From an uncultured Bacteroidales bacterium (lineage in GTDB: Bacteria > Bacteroidota > Bacteroidia > Bacteroidales > ML635J-15), in NCBI GenBank assembly GCA_937899245.1, contig CALDKB010000049.1:227739-291738 (forward strand): a stretch of DNA of 64,000 nucleotides, in the 5' to 3' direction. The notes beneath the pieces are model-generated. The model was not told the DNA's origin. It worked only from the letters and a program-made list of their open reading frames with translations, and searched no databases. Of this stretch, positions 8,607-18,458 are shown piece after piece. The position numbers were made by a program, and so were the translations under genes. Positions within the stretch are counted from its first letter, which is position 1; each line of letters starts with the position of its first letter.

Positions 8607-9836
8607 TTAGTTTGTTACCGATACATCTAATGCAAAAATATCATCGTATAGGTCTCCAGCCCTCACAACATCATAATAATCAATAAGTTGATTTGCCGCA
8701 ATTTCAATATCCACAGGAGGATAAGCTGATGATTCGCCAAAAGAATTTAAGAAACGTATCATAAAGAAAACATCAAATTTTGCATGCAATCTTTTGACGA
8801 AACTTTTAGTGTCAGATGTATTGCGACGGCATTCATCAACTATCTGATAAAATTTTTCTTCTGTAACAAAATCCAATATTTCAGAAGGAACCGCTACTCC
8901 ATCGCTAGTATATAAGTCGGCAAACTGAGAATAAAATTTTTTTAGTATCAAGAACAGGTCGAAATTATACACTTTGCACTTCCCTGTCTCCACAATTTTT
9001 TTCACTGCCTGCCCCGTACCGAAAGGCACCCGAACCGAAATAGCCGGAGCTGGAAAAACAATTGGGGTTTCGATACCTGAAACTGGTGCTGTCAAGGCTA
9101 TTTTTTGCAGGAAATAGAAATCCTCGCCAGCTTGTCGCCGCGACATGCCCCCCATAGCAGCATAAGCCTCTGCAGTAACAGCGAAACACGAACCAATTGT
9201 ATGCAAGCAATTTGGTATTCCAGAAACCTTTTGCGCCAAACGGAAATATCTCAGATACAATTCGTAACGTCGACATGCATTTATTTCGGCAGTATCATAT
9301 AACGCCTCATTGAAATCATGCTGGAACTGAAATGTACAAGCTTTTGGCAATTTACGTCCTCTACGAAACTTATCCTCTATTAATACGAAATAGTTGGGGC
9401 TTACAAGACAGTCGGCATCCAGCGACACGATAATCCCATTAGGTTTGTCCAATTGTGCGAAACGCCATACGGCCTCATCCATACCAACCTTGCGCGCATT
9501 GCCTACCCCAGCTATCTTATGGGCAACATTTTCAAGCAAATAAGATTGAAGCACGAAATTGGCGTAATTGTCTGTCCGTTCCTTTAATTGTGAGAATATT
9601 CTGCGGTTTTTCTCGACAATAGTTGCCGGTGTATCTTCTGCGGAGTTCACGACCACAATTACTTCGACAGAACATGACGGCCTGCGCGCTGCATTTAGCG
9701 ACGAAAGAGTTGTAAATATAAACTCGTCGTCGTAACAAGGTATAACAACAATAATCCCCGTATCGCTGCGGGGATTATCATTAAATATTTTTGGATTTAC
9801 AGTATATCTTCTCGAGTATGCCTCAGCGAAGTTCAT
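8607..9836 (-). CDS. GT2-family glycosyltransferase
   Basis: 409 residues. A GT-A fold start, IIVVIPCYDDEFIFTTLSSL (about 28-47), is followed by VEVIVVVNS, the GVGNARKVGMD block and SLDADCLV, the DxD-like metal and nucleotide-sugar site. Members transfer a sugar from a nucleotide donor to a polysaccharide or lipid acceptor; neither can be named here. No membrane helices, so it is probably cytoplasmic. The start is 2 nt after the stop of the OmpH-like gene, so the two are co-transcribed. Confidence 0.8.
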   Translation of the reverse strand: MNFAEAYSRRYTVNPKIFNDNPRSDTGIIVVIPCYDDEFIFTTLSSLNAARRPSCSVEVIVVVNSAEDTPATIVEKNRRIFSQLKERTDNYANFVLQSYLLENVAHKIAGVGNARKVGMDEAVWRFAQLDKPNGIIVSLDADCLVSPNYFVLIEDKFRRGRKLPKACTFQFQHDFNEALYDTAEINACRRYELYLRYFRLAQKVSGIPNCLHTIGSCFAVTAEAYAAMGGMSRRQAGEDFYFLQKIALTAPVSGIETPIVFPAPAISVRVPFGTGQAVKKIVETGKCKVYNFDLFLILKKFYSQFADLYTSDGVAVPSEILDFVTEEKFYQIVDECRRNTSDTKSFVKRLHAKFDVFFMIRFLNSFGESSAYPPVDIEIAANQLIDYYDVVRAGDLYDDIFALDVSVTN

Positions 9837-9838
9837 AT

Positions 9839-10642
9839 CTAGTTCTTTTCATCTGCGCTTCCGAAACCGCCATAACGCTGGTTAAGCTTTGTAACAACGT
9901 CATTTGTTATATTCATGCCTTCCTGAGCATAAACAATGTTTACACCGCCCATATTTCCAAGAACGACCTTGTAACGGCCCTTGCAATATTGTCCGACAAA
10001 ACTAACTACGGTATCGTAAATTTCCTGATTCATTGAACTTTGCTTTTCCAACAGCTGGTTCGACAGGGATGTCTGAAGATTTTCTATTGACTGCTGTTCC
10101 TTTTCCAGTTCATTCTGCTGCGCCTGCTGGCTTGCTGCACTAAGGAACATTCCTGTACGTGCTTTTTCAGCATATGCATTATACATTTCCTCGAATTTCT
10201 TCATTCTGTTCTGAATCGTCGATTCAGCCTTCTTCTGTTCCATAGCCAAATCTTCCTGCAACTTTATAGCATAATTATAAGTCAACAGCAAAGTGTCAAG
10301 GTCGACATAAGCTACATCCTGCGCCTCAGACTCAACAACCGGCTTGTCAAAAACAGTATTCTCGTTTTCTTCTTCTGCACATTTGGGAGTCATAATGCCC
10401 ATATACATCAAAATGAAAAGCACAACAGCTGCAATGCCAAGTATTAGACCGCAAATACCAACTATAAGTCCGCAATTGCATTTGCATTTCTTTGGTTCAC
10501 ATACATTTGTAGTTTCTGGAACAGCCGGCTCTTCAATTTCAGGAGTTTGCATTTCCTCTGCTCCATTAATCTCTCTTTCCAAATTTGAAATCTGCTCTTC
10601 TACAGATGTCTTATTCAGTTCTTCGTTATTAAATTCGTCCAT
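9839..10642 (-). CDS. Membrane-anchored OmpH/Skp-like protein
   Basis: 267 residues. Residues 1-50 are acidic and soluble; a Cys-rich knot CEPKKCKCNC (48-57) precedes one transmembrane helix (58-84); the rest reads like the OmpH/Skp chaperone: YVDLDTLL, a long heptad-rich coil with many Gln and Glu, and a closing domain with GRYKVVLGNMGGVNIVYA and DVVTKLNQRYGG. Skp holds unfolded outer-membrane proteins in the periplasm. Here a cytoplasmic tail and a membrane anchor replace the usual cleavable signal. ATG at 10642 chosen over a GTG one codon earlier. Confidence 0.7.
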   Translation of the reverse strand: MDEFNNEELNKTSVEEQISNLEREINGAEEMQTPEIEEPAVPETTNVCEPKKCKCNCGLIVGICGLILGIAAVVLFILMYMGIMTPKCAEEENENTVFDKPVVESEAQDVAYVDLDTLLLTYNYAIKLQEDLAMEQKKAESTIQNRMKKFEEMYNAYAEKARTGMFLSAASQQAQQNELEKEQQSIENLQTSLSNQLLEKQSSMNQEIYDTVVSFVGQYCKGRYKVVLGNMGGVNIVYAQEGMNITNDVVTKLNQRYGGFGSADEKN

Positions 10643-10737
10643 CACGTATTTTTTTTAGTAAAACATTGCAAAGTTAATTTATTTTCGTCAACCATAAAAG
10701 TGTCGCTACTATTTTAATAAAATATTATGCTATCGCA

Positions 10738-13155
10738 CTAGAACCTTAAAACGACCTTAAGGTTTGGTCTTATTCCAGTCAGATACGACGGAACTGCATA
10801 TTCCCTACCTCTAATATCTGTTATCCAAGTGTGTGATATTTCATTCTTTGTATTAAGCAAGTTAAACACCTCGAGTGAGATCCAGAAATCCTTAAGCCAG
10901 TTTGCCTTCTTGAAATTAAACTGCTTGGAAATACCGAAATCCACGCGACGATATGCCTTCATACGTCCTGTTGCCATATAACGTTCCGAACTTGGAGGTC
11001 CAAATGGAAGCCCAGTACCGAAATGCAAGCTTAAATAAACCTTCCACGTTGGTGCCTTGGGGATATAGTCCTGGAAAAAAATGCCAAAGTTTACCAGCTG
11101 ATCAGTTGGACGCGGAATAAAACCGGGATAAATTGTATCTGTAACGCCATCAACGGTCTGTGTATAGAAATCATTTTCAATATCTTCACGTGTCCTCATA
11201 AGTCCTAGGCTAACCCAAGACTCGGTGCCTGGCACAAACTCGCCATTTACCTTGGCTTCAATACCATAAGCATAACCATGTGCGATATTGTCGCCATAAT
11301 ATTTTATCTGAACATTGTCGACATTATATGGATTCAAGTTGTACATGTACTTGTAGTACGCCTCGGTTACGAGTTTAAACGGACGCCCCCATGCCTGAAA
11401 GTTAAAATCGCTACCGACAACTACCTGTGCCGACGACTGCGCCTTGATGTTTTCATTTAAAGTGCCATCGCTAATTCGGCGAGCTTCCTTGATTGTAGGC
11501 GGTTGATGGTAAAGTCCCGTTGCAAAACGAAATACAACATCTCGCTTCCATGTCTTTGGTCGGACGCTTAAATTTACACGTGGACTTGCCAGAAATTGTC
11601 TGTTGAAAGTCCAGTAGTTCAATCTTACGCCACCGCCGAGCACTACATCAGTGGTTTCTGTCTTAAACATATAAGAATCTTGCAGATACGCCGAAGACCT
11701 TACACTTTCGATTCCCATATCGGCAATGTCGGTATAGTACAGCAGGACGGCATTATCGGAATATGGCAGAGAATAATCCGCTGAATCGTTCATCACCCAC
11801 TCGTGCACGCTATACGAATAATTCTCGTAATTTGCCTGAATGCCCCAGTCCAACTTGTGTTCTCCCTTTAGGAAAGTACCGATATGCTTCAACGAAAGGA
11901 CATATCCGTTATAATAGTTGCGGGCATGGTCGAGAGTGGAGCCTATTCCAATGTTAGACACGCTATCGCCAATTGTCGAACCGAGCTGCTGGTCTATCTC
12001 GTTAAGATAATACTGCGCCAAGATATCATAGGTTTCGACTTCGTATGTATAGTATCCGGAAGCGATAACCTTTAGGTTCAGGTTTTCGGTCGGCGCATAA
12101 ATGGCAGACAGAGCTGCTGTTCCATTTCTAAACCTATCCATCTCCTGCCCCTCGAAATATGTGCGTACACTCAATGCGTCGCTTGAGGTTCCGAACGATG
12201 TTTCACCGTCCTGAGGCACATATTCGTACTGGTTGCTACTGTAATTGCCGAGAAAGTTAAGTTCAAACTTGTCGGTAACATTATACACGAGATACATCTG
12301 TCCGTCAAGGTATGTCGGATCATAGCGACCAGTTATATCCATTGACGAAAGCAAATATCTTGAAGTTTTGTACCTTACGCCAAGATTATATCTAAACAAA
12401 TGGTTTTTGCTAGTTCCCTCCACATGTCCGTTGGCACCAAGCAGGCTAGCCATAACCGAAGCGCCGAACTCGGTTGGTTTCTTGTACTTGATATCAAGGA
12501 CTGAAGACATCTTGTCGCCATATTTAGACTCAAAGGCGCCGGCCGAAAAAATAATCGACGACACCATATCGGGATTTATAAAGCTAAGTCCCTCCTGCTG
12601 CCCAGAACGTATCAACTGCGGACGATATATCTCCACGTCATTGACGAAGACAAGATTTTCGTCGAAATTTCCGCCGCGAACATTATACTGGGAGCTCAGT
12701 TCGTTATTTGACGAAACAGATGGCAATGCCTTCAGAATATCCTCGAAGCCTCCCGTTGTCGGAATCTTCAATGATATTTGCGGATTCAACCTTGTTGTCG
12801 AAACATATCTTTCGGCACTTGCCCCAATATCTGCCGTAGGCAACATCACAGCGCCTTCCTTTAGTATTACAGATATCTGCTTGCGTTCGTCATGCTTCAA
12901 ATTTATTTTTTGCGAATATGGCTCATAACCCAGGAACGAAATCGTTACCTCCAAATCCTTGCCGGCAGGCACTTTTATCTCAAAATAACCGGAAGCATCA
13001 GTTGTCGTTCCTATTGAAGTTCCCTCCACAATAACCGACGCAAATTCAACCGGCTTCTTTTTATCGTCTCGGACACTGCCGAAAAAAGTGGCCGTCTGCG
13101 ATATCGCGGCAAGCGAAACCAGGAAGAACAGGAGTGTCAAGAAAAGTCTCTGCAT
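10738..13155 (-). CDS. TonB-dependent outer-membrane receptor
   Basis: 805 residues. Signal peptide (LFLTLLFFLVSLAAISQ), then a carboxypeptidase-regulatory-like beta domain (GSVRDDKKKPVEFASVIVEGTS, up to about residue 115), a plug domain containing YNVRGGNFDENLVFVNDVEIY (about 160-180), and a long beta-barrel ending in the aromatic strand LKVVLRF. It would import a substrate across the outer membrane using TonB energy. No SusD partner is adjacent, so it is not a classic SusCD glycan locus; the ligand is unknown. ATG at 13155 used rather than a GTG two codons upstream. Confidence 0.85.
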   Translation of the reverse strand: MQRLFLTLLFFLVSLAAISQTATFFGSVRDDKKKPVEFASVIVEGTSIGTTTDASGYFEIKVPAGKDLEVTISFLGYEPYSQKINLKHDERKQISVILKEGAVMLPTADIGASAERYVSTTRLNPQISLKIPTTGGFEDILKALPSVSSNNELSSQYNVRGGNFDENLVFVNDVEIYRPQLIRSGQQEGLSFINPDMVSSIIFSAGAFESKYGDKMSSVLDIKYKKPTEFGASVMASLLGANGHVEGTSKNHLFRYNLGVRYKTSRYLLSSMDITGRYDPTYLDGQMYLVYNVTDKFELNFLGNYSSNQYEYVPQDGETSFGTSSDALSVRTYFEGQEMDRFRNGTAALSAIYAPTENLNLKVIASGYYTYEVETYDILAQYYLNEIDQQLGSTIGDSVSNIGIGSTLDHARNYYNGYVLSLKHIGTFLKGEHKLDWGIQANYENYSYSVHEWVMNDSADYSLPYSDNAVLLYYTDIADMGIESVRSSAYLQDSYMFKTETTDVVLGGGVRLNYWTFNRQFLASPRVNLSVRPKTWKRDVVFRFATGLYHQPPTIKEARRISDGTLNENIKAQSSAQVVVGSDFNFQAWGRPFKLVTEAYYKYMYNLNPYNVDNVQIKYYGDNIAHGYAYGIEAKVNGEFVPGTESWVSLGLMRTREDIENDFYTQTVDGVTDTIYPGFIPRPTDQLVNFGIFFQDYIPKAPTWKVYLSLHFGTGLPFGPPSSERYMATGRMKAYRRVDFGISKQFNFKKANWLKDFWISLEVFNLLNTKNEISHTWITDIRGREYAVPSYLTGIRPNLKVVLRF

Positions 13156-13182
13156 ATTCACAATAACTACTTCGACTCGATT

Positions 13183-15288
13183 TTATTGTTTTGGTTGGTC
13201 GTTTACTTCAGGATATTCTATCCTTGAATGGTAGATATGCTCGATTTTTGAAACAAGGACTTTCTTTGCCTTGCCTATCTGCTTCATTGTTATGTCCACA
13301 TCATCATATTGTCCATCCTTAAACTGCGAATCAATAATATTGTTCACCAGTTTTTCAATCGACTCGTGCGAATAAACTTTCAATGTACGCGAAGCAGCCT
13401 CCACTGCATCGGACATCATCATTGCTATAAGCTCGATGCTCTGTGGCTTTGGTCCAGAATACTGGAACTTGGCAATATCAGGAGTCTCGCTAGGATGTTC
13501 GTTAATCCACGAATTATAGAAATAACGAGTAACGGACGTTCCGTGGTGCTGTTCGATGAAATCAATAATCTGAGACGGAAGCTTGTATTTCTTTGCCATG
13601 GCAATACCCTCCTCAACATGAGCGATAATCTTCCTTGCTGACTCCTCATAAGTAAGTGAGTCGTGAATGTTTTTGCCGCCGTTTTGATTTTCGATAAAAT
13701 ATTCCGACGAATTAGTCTTGCCAATATCATGATACAATGCTCCAGCCCTTGCGAGCAATGGCTTTCCGCCCAATTCGCGCACCACCGACTCTACAATGTT
13801 TGAAAGCATCACAGAATGCTGGAATGTACCCTGCGCCTTTTCGGACAGTTCGCGCAGTGCAGGATTGTTGGTATCGCATAGCTCCATCAACGTAAAACCG
13901 GAAATAAAGCCGAAAAGCTTTTCGTATATAAAGACGAAAGGCAGATACAACAGCAACAAAGCCGACGAAATGCCATAATACAGGAATTCGTGAAATTCAT
14001 GCTGGGAAATCGTGCCCATTCTAATCAGCGAGAAGCCGGCATGAAGCAAAGAATACGTTATAAATACAACAACCATGCTGACAAATATCTGCTGGCGTTT
14101 CGAAGTGTTCTTAAGACTGAACATACCAATAAGCCCAGTAATAAGCTGTATGAAAATGAATTCAAACCGATTCGCCGCAAAAAAGCTTGCAATCAAAATG
14201 GTTATGAAATAAATCAGGAATGACACATGGAATTCCATGAAAGTAATCAGCAGCAAAGGCACTAGGACAAATGGCACTATGTTTATGCTGACCGACGAAT
14301 ATGTAAATACCAGATATACAACAAGGAACAATATTAGCATCTGCGATACGAAGAAAGTATTTTCTCGCATGCTCCACACCTTCTTCTTGTCGAAAAGCCA
14401 CATATACATGAATATAGCCACAAATAGAATAATGAAGATTATTGCCACGCCTGCCTCTACCATCCAGAACGACGTCTTGGTTGTTGTGTTTTCAAACTGC
14501 AACTTATACGAATCGAGAGCACGAAGCGAATAGCCACCAACAACTTCGCCCTTGGCGATAATCAAATCTCCCTTGTGAACCATGCCCGACATCTGCGAAA
14601 CAGACGCAATTCGCGACATCATATACGACTCGTTCAGTTCTGTATCTGGATTGATATTTGAGTTGAAATTGTTGTTTTGTATCTGTTCCTTCAGAAAAAA
14701 GCCACCAAGTGAATCTGCAATGTAAATATTTGTAAACGTGCGATATATGCTTAGCATTTCTTTTTCAACCAACGAATCAGTATAGAAATCGTCTATCACC
14801 TCCAATTCGCTGACATTATCACATACAATTCTTATCTTTTTATCCGGACGCACATAATTATTATCATCCGATGGCTGAATTACACCCTTCGCGTATATGT
14901 CCTGCAACTTGATTTTGCTAGCATCAAGGAACTTGCCGATCAAATTGTCATCCACACCATTTGCATTGGTACCCTTCAAGTTGTATGCAAGTTTTTTTAT
15001 AGCCTTGATATACCTGTCTGTTACAGACAAAGCCACAGTTGAATCTACAGAATAATACGGGATAAAGTCACGGACAATACTATCCTCAGCGGCCACTATC
15101 TCCTCGTCGCTACGAATCAATGCAAAGTCGAATGGCGCATACAAATCATCATACAGCCACTGCGACCCCTTGTCGTACGAGTACTCAAACTGCTTTTCGG
15201 TCGGGAAAATGAAGACTGCAAATGCCACACTAAATGCAAATAGCAACATGACATATATCAGTCGTGATATTTTTTTCTTATTGCTCAT
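13183..15288 (-). CDS. 7TM-HD phosphohydrolase (PgpH-like cyclic-di-AMP phosphodiesterase)
   Basis: 701 residues. One N-terminal helix, an extracytoplasmic domain (about 40-280) of the 7TMR-HDED type, seven transmembrane helices (about 285-480), then an HD domain with ALYHDIGKTNSSEYF, KIIAHVEEGI and EQHHGTSVTRYF. The HD metal ligands are intact. Homologues (PgpH in Listeria) hydrolyse c-di-AMP to pApA at the inner membrane. The gene is 27 nt before the TonB receptor gene on the same strand, so the two may be co-transcribed. Assignment to the family is firm; the nucleotide is by homology. Confidence 0.85.
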   Translation of the reverse strand: MSNKKKISRLIYVMLLFAFSVAFAVFIFPTEKQFEYSYDKGSQWLYDDLYAPFDFALIRSDEEIVAAEDSIVRDFIPYYSVDSTVALSVTDRYIKAIKKLAYNLKGTNANGVDDNLIGKFLDASKIKLQDIYAKGVIQPSDDNNYVRPDKKIRIVCDNVSELEVIDDFYTDSLVEKEMLSIYRTFTNIYIADSLGGFFLKEQIQNNNFNSNINPDTELNESYMMSRIASVSQMSGMVHKGDLIIAKGEVVGGYSLRALDSYKLQFENTTTKTSFWMVEAGVAIIFIILFVAIFMYMWLFDKKKVWSMRENTFFVSQMLILFLVVYLVFTYSSVSINIVPFVLVPLLLITFMEFHVSFLIYFITILIASFFAANRFEFIFIQLITGLIGMFSLKNTSKRQQIFVSMVVVFITYSLLHAGFSLIRMGTISQHEFHEFLYYGISSALLLLYLPFVFIYEKLFGFISGFTLMELCDTNNPALRELSEKAQGTFQHSVMLSNIVESVVRELGGKPLLARAGALYHDIGKTNSSEYFIENQNGGKNIHDSLTYEESARKIIAHVEEGIAMAKKYKLPSQIIDFIEQHHGTSVTRYFYNSWINEHPSETPDIAKFQYSGPKPQSIELIAMMMSDAVEAASRTLKVYSHESIEKLVNNIIDSQFKDGQYDDVDITMKQIGKAKKVLVSKIEHIYHSRIEYPEVNDQPKQ

Positions 15289-15381
15289 GTTTATTCCAAA
15301 TAAAAACGCGTAAAGTTAACAAATATTTGCATTTACATAAATAATGATTTCAGCATATTGCAAACATAAGAATTAACAATC

Positions 15382-15401
15382 AAAAAGGCGAAACTTACGC
15401 C
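15382..15401 (-). terminator. Terminator after lysS
   Basis: Minus strand GGCG, 7-nt loop, CGCC, then TTTTT. About 80 nt past the lysS stop. Confidence 0.6.
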
Positions 15402-15482
15402 CCGCCTCCTTACAAATAAATTTTAATAAACGAATTCACTAATAATCCATGCCCACTTTATATTGCACAGGACAAAGCAGCT

Positions 15483-17210
15483 TTACTTGCTCAGCCACTC
15501 TGCAATTTCGTCCATTGTAGGATTCTGCAAACCAAGTTTATGCTTTTTGTTCATTCCGCACAATACAGGATGCAGTTTCTGTGGTGTCATTTCCTTAAGC
15601 TGCTTTACAGTAGTTATACCGCACTTGAAGATAACCTTTGCCCATTCTTCGCTGATTCCCAATGCTGTATAGTCTTCTAGATTGAAGGTATCTTTCTTTT
15701 CCGGGCGCATCTGCGGGAAGAAGAGTACATCCTGAATAGAAACTGAATTTGTCATAATCATCGAGAGTCGGTCGATACCGATTCCCAAGCCCGCTGTTGG
15801 AGGCATACCGATTTCCATTGCTGTCAAGAAGTCCTCGTCAAGCATCATGGCCTCTTCGTCGCCACGCTTTGCCAACAGCAACTGCTGCTCGAAACGATAG
15901 CGCTGGTCAACAGGGTCGTTAAGTTCCGAATATGCGTTACAGATTTCCTTTCCGTTGCAAACAGCCTCGAAACGTTCAACAAGACCTTCTTTCGAACGGT
16001 GCTTCTTTGCCAAAGGCGACATTTCGATTGGATAGTCGGTAATGAATGTCGGCTGGATAAGTTTCGATTCGCAGCATTCGCCAAAGATTTCGTCGATAAG
16101 CTTGCCCTTGCCCATGCTTGCGTCAACTTCAACGCCAACTTTCTTAGCAACCTCAACAAGCTGCTGTTCATCCATTTGCGAAATATCTATTCCACTGAAA
16201 TGTTCAATAGCCTCGAACATTGTGTAGCGTTTCCAAGGACGCTTGAAGTCAATAATATTTTCTCCGACCTGAATCTTGGTAGTTCCGTTTGTGTCGATAG
16301 CAATCTTCTCAACCATCTCTTCTACCAAGTCCATCATCCAGTTATAATCCTTATATGCAACGTAAAGTTCCATCTGTGTGAATTCCGGATTGTGGAAACG
16401 GTCCATACCTTCGTTGCGGAAGTCCTTTGCGAACTCATAGACGCCGTCGAAACCGCCTACAATAAGACGCTTCAAGTATAGTTCATCGGCAATACGTAAA
16501 TACAAAGTCTGGTCCAATGTATTGTGGTGAGTCTTGAACGGACGTGCTGCTGCTCCACCGTACATCGGCTGCAAGATTGGAGTTTCAACTTCCAAGTATC
16601 CCTTGCCATTCAAGAATTGACGCATAGAGTTGGTCAACATTGTACGCTTGATGAAAGCCTCCTTGACCTGCGGATTTACAATCAAGTCCATCGAGCGGTT
16701 GCGGTAACGCTGTTCGGGGTCGCTGAAAGCGTCGTAAACCTTGCCGTCCTTTTCCTTCACTATTGGCAGCGGGTGGAGCGACTTGCTAAGAACTGTAAAT
16801 TCCTTCACATGAACCGAAATTTCGCCCATCTGTGTGCGGAAAGCAAAACCCTTGACACCGATGATGTCGCCGATGTCGAGAAGTTTCTTGAAAACCTGAT
16901 TGTACATGGTCTTGTCTTCACCCTCACAGATGTCATCGCGGCGGAAATACAGCTGGATACGACCTTTTTCGTCCTGAAGTTCGGCAAAAGATGCGTTACC
17001 CATGATACGACGCGTCATAAGACGACCTGCAAGAGAAACGTTTTTCAAGTCTTCAGGCAGATTGTCATCGCTGAATCTGTCGAGAATATCCTTTGTATTG
17101 GTTGTTGTTTTGTATTCTGCTGCTGGATAAGGATTTATACCTAAATTTATCAATTCCTTCAATGCCTCGCGACGGAGGATTTCCTGTTCACTTAAACCTA
17201 AATATTCCAT
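15483..17210 (-). CDS. lysS: Class II lysyl-tRNA synthetase
   Basis: 575 residues. Anticodon-binding OB fold (about 55-160: VSLAGRLMTRRIMGNASFAEL), then the class II core with motif 2 FRNEGMDRFHNPEFTQMEL and motif 3 GLGIGIDRLSMIM. After the core there is a roughly 70-residue extension (from about MRPEKKD) with a helix-hairpin-helix-like stretch (ALGISEEWAKVIFKCGITTVKQL), found in Bacteroidota LysS and absent from E. coli. It charges tRNA-Lys in the cytoplasm. It has its own promoter and terminator. Confidence 0.95.
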   Translation of the reverse strand: MEYLGLSEQEILRREALKELINLGINPYPAAEYKTTTNTKDILDRFSDDNLPEDLKNVSLAGRLMTRRIMGNASFAELQDEKGRIQLYFRRDDICEGEDKTMYNQVFKKLLDIGDIIGVKGFAFRTQMGEISVHVKEFTVLSKSLHPLPIVKEKDGKVYDAFSDPEQRYRNRSMDLIVNPQVKEAFIKRTMLTNSMRQFLNGKGYLEVETPILQPMYGGAAARPFKTHHNTLDQTLYLRIADELYLKRLIVGGFDGVYEFAKDFRNEGMDRFHNPEFTQMELYVAYKDYNWMMDLVEEMVEKIAIDTNGTTKIQVGENIIDFKRPWKRYTMFEAIEHFSGIDISQMDEQQLVEVAKKVGVEVDASMGKGKLIDEIFGECCESKLIQPTFITDYPIEMSPLAKKHRSKEGLVERFEAVCNGKEICNAYSELNDPVDQRYRFEQQLLLAKRGDEEAMMLDEDFLTAMEIGMPPTAGLGIGIDRLSMIMTNSVSIQDVLFFPQMRPEKKDTFNLEDYTALGISEEWAKVIFKCGITTVKQLKEMTPQKLHPVLCGMNKKHKLGLQNPTMDEIAEWLSK

Positions 17211-17226
17211 TCGAAAAATTTTTTTG

Positions 17227-17234
17227 CAAAATTA
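17227..17234 (-). promoter_or_regulatory. -7 box for lysS
   Basis: Minus strand TAATTTTG, 16 nt before the lysS ATG. Confidence 0.5.
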
Positions 17235-17259
17235 CATAAAATATTCGGAATAGAAGAAC

Positions 17260-17288
17260 AAAAAAACAGACCGCCATTGGCAGCCTGT
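17260..17288 (-). terminator. Terminator after the PEGA lipoprotein gene
   Basis: Minus strand: 10-bp stem (ACAGGCTGCC / GGCGGTCTGT, two G-T pairs), 3-nt loop, then seven T. It separates the accessory block from lysS. Confidence 0.7.
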
Positions 17289-17316
17289 TCCTTATCGTTT
17301 TCATTGCAAACCAACA

Positions 17317-18219
17317 CTATTCCTTCATAAGTGCAGATTGCTTTTTCAGAACAAAATCTCCCTTGGAAGTTTCAACAATACATTTCTCAGCATTCGGAAC
17401 AGAAACAACCTTTCCCGTCTTGACACCAAAGATTTTGTTTCCAAACCTTACTGAATTACCGAGCTTAAAAGCGGACGATTCACCACCTTTCGGATAAATG
17501 TACTTGGGAGTCTTTTTCAATTCCTTTCCATCGGAATTTGCAACAATGCAAGTTCCATCTGTCTTTACAGCCTTAACCGAAACCGGCTGGCATTTTCCGA
17601 AGCTAAAAAACGAAGAGCAATAAACCTCATCGCCAGGCTTATAGGTTACAGCAGGAGCAACAACCTTGGTTTGCTTAGTTGGTTCTGCAGTTTTTTCTAC
17701 AGGCTTTACAACGTTGACATTTGTATTCACCGTAGCAGACTCCGTCTGAACCATCGATGTATTTCCTATCATATTAATTACTGATACGGCATTGGGTGTA
17801 GCAGACTCAGTCTGAACCATCGATGTATTTCCTATAGGCATAAGGTTATAATGTATTTTCTTTGGTCTTTGCTTATAAAGGTTACCTGTTGCGAAATCAA
17901 TCACTGTCCAAATTATACCAGTGAAAATGTCGAGGATAAAAAATCCTGCACTAAACTTTCGGTTTGTAGTTACGGTCTGCGTTTCGTAACCTGTAGCCTT
18001 GATGTCAATTTTATGCCGAGCATTCTTCATTGTCTTGTGAACCTTGAACTTACACGGAGCAGTGCCTACATAGTTTCCATCAACATACACCTGAGCATTG
18101 GGTGGCATACCATCGTAAACGCGAATCTTGGTCTTGCCACCGCTCAATATAGTGGCGCAACTCGAAAACAAAATGCTTGCTATAAGCAAGAAGCTAACAA
18201 ATCTAACAATAACTTTCAT
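17317..18219 (-). CDS. PEGA-domain lipoprotein with internal repeat
   Basis: 300 residues. Lipobox LFSSC (residues 17-21) marks a lipoprotein. A PEGA domain follows (VYVDGNYVGTAPCKFKV; KIDIKATGYETQTV), which usually binds surface sugars or peptidoglycan. A hydrophobic stretch FFILDIFTGIIWTVIDFATG comes next, as in other Bacteroidota PEGA lipoproteins. A 22-residue unit (IGNTSMVQTESAT...) occurs twice, then a C-terminal pair of small KOW-like beta modules (GDEVYCSSFFSFGK; LGNSVRFGNKIFGVKTGKVV). Function unknown. It ends the minus-strand block and is 2 nt behind the small lipoprotein gene. Confidence 0.7.
   Translation of the reverse strand: MKVIVRFVSFLLIASILFSSCATILSGGKTKIRVYDGMPPNAQVYVDGNYVGTAPCKFKVHKTMKNARHKIDIKATGYETQTVTTNRKFSAGFFILDIFTGIIWTVIDFATGNLYKQRPKKIHYNLMPIGNTSMVQTESATPNAVSVINMIGNTSMVQTESATVNTNVNVVKPVEKTAEPTKQTKVVAPAVTYKPGDEVYCSSFFSFGKCQPVSVKAVKTDGTCIVANSDGKELKKTPKYIYPKGGESSAFKLGNSVRFGNKIFGVKTGKVVSVPNAEKCIVETSKGDFVLKKQSALMKE
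17732..17835 (-). repeat. In-frame 66-nt direct repeat in the PEGA lipoprotein gene
   Basis: Two 38-nt blocks (17732-17769 and 17798-17835) differ at one base and are spaced 66 nt apart, keeping frame. They encode IGNTSMVQTESAT twice, indicating a recent duplication. Confidence 0.85.
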
Positions 18220-18221
18220 AC

Positions 18222-18446
18222 TTACCTACTATTATGACATTTAACATTCACCACAATGCAATCACCAAACTGGACTTCCGAGCCTCCAAGGTTTGAACAA
18301 CTCTCAAAAGTGCCAATATGTTCAGTATAAACATTCATTGGAGTAGTATTATCCTCACAATATTCTTCGCAGGTGCATGTCTTATTGCACGACACAAAGC
18401 CTAGCACTATCATGGTTGCAATTCCTAACAAAACCACTCTTTTCAT
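18222..18446 (-). CDS. Small Cys-rich lipoprotein
   Basis: 74 residues. Signal with lipobox GFVSC (residues 16-20), then NKTCTCEEYCEDN and two further Cys near the end (GDCIVVNVKC). The even number of Cys after the lipid Cys suggests disulfides in the periplasm. I do not recognise a family. It sits between the PKD lipoprotein gene (12 nt upstream) and the PEGA gene (2 nt downstream), so the three lipoproteins form a likely operon. Confidence 0.6.
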   Translation of the reverse strand: MKRVVLLGIATMIVLGFVSCNKTCTCEEYCEDNTTPMNVYTEHIGTFESCSNLGGSEVQFGDCIVVNVKCHNSR

Positions 18447-18458
18447 AAAAACAACCTA

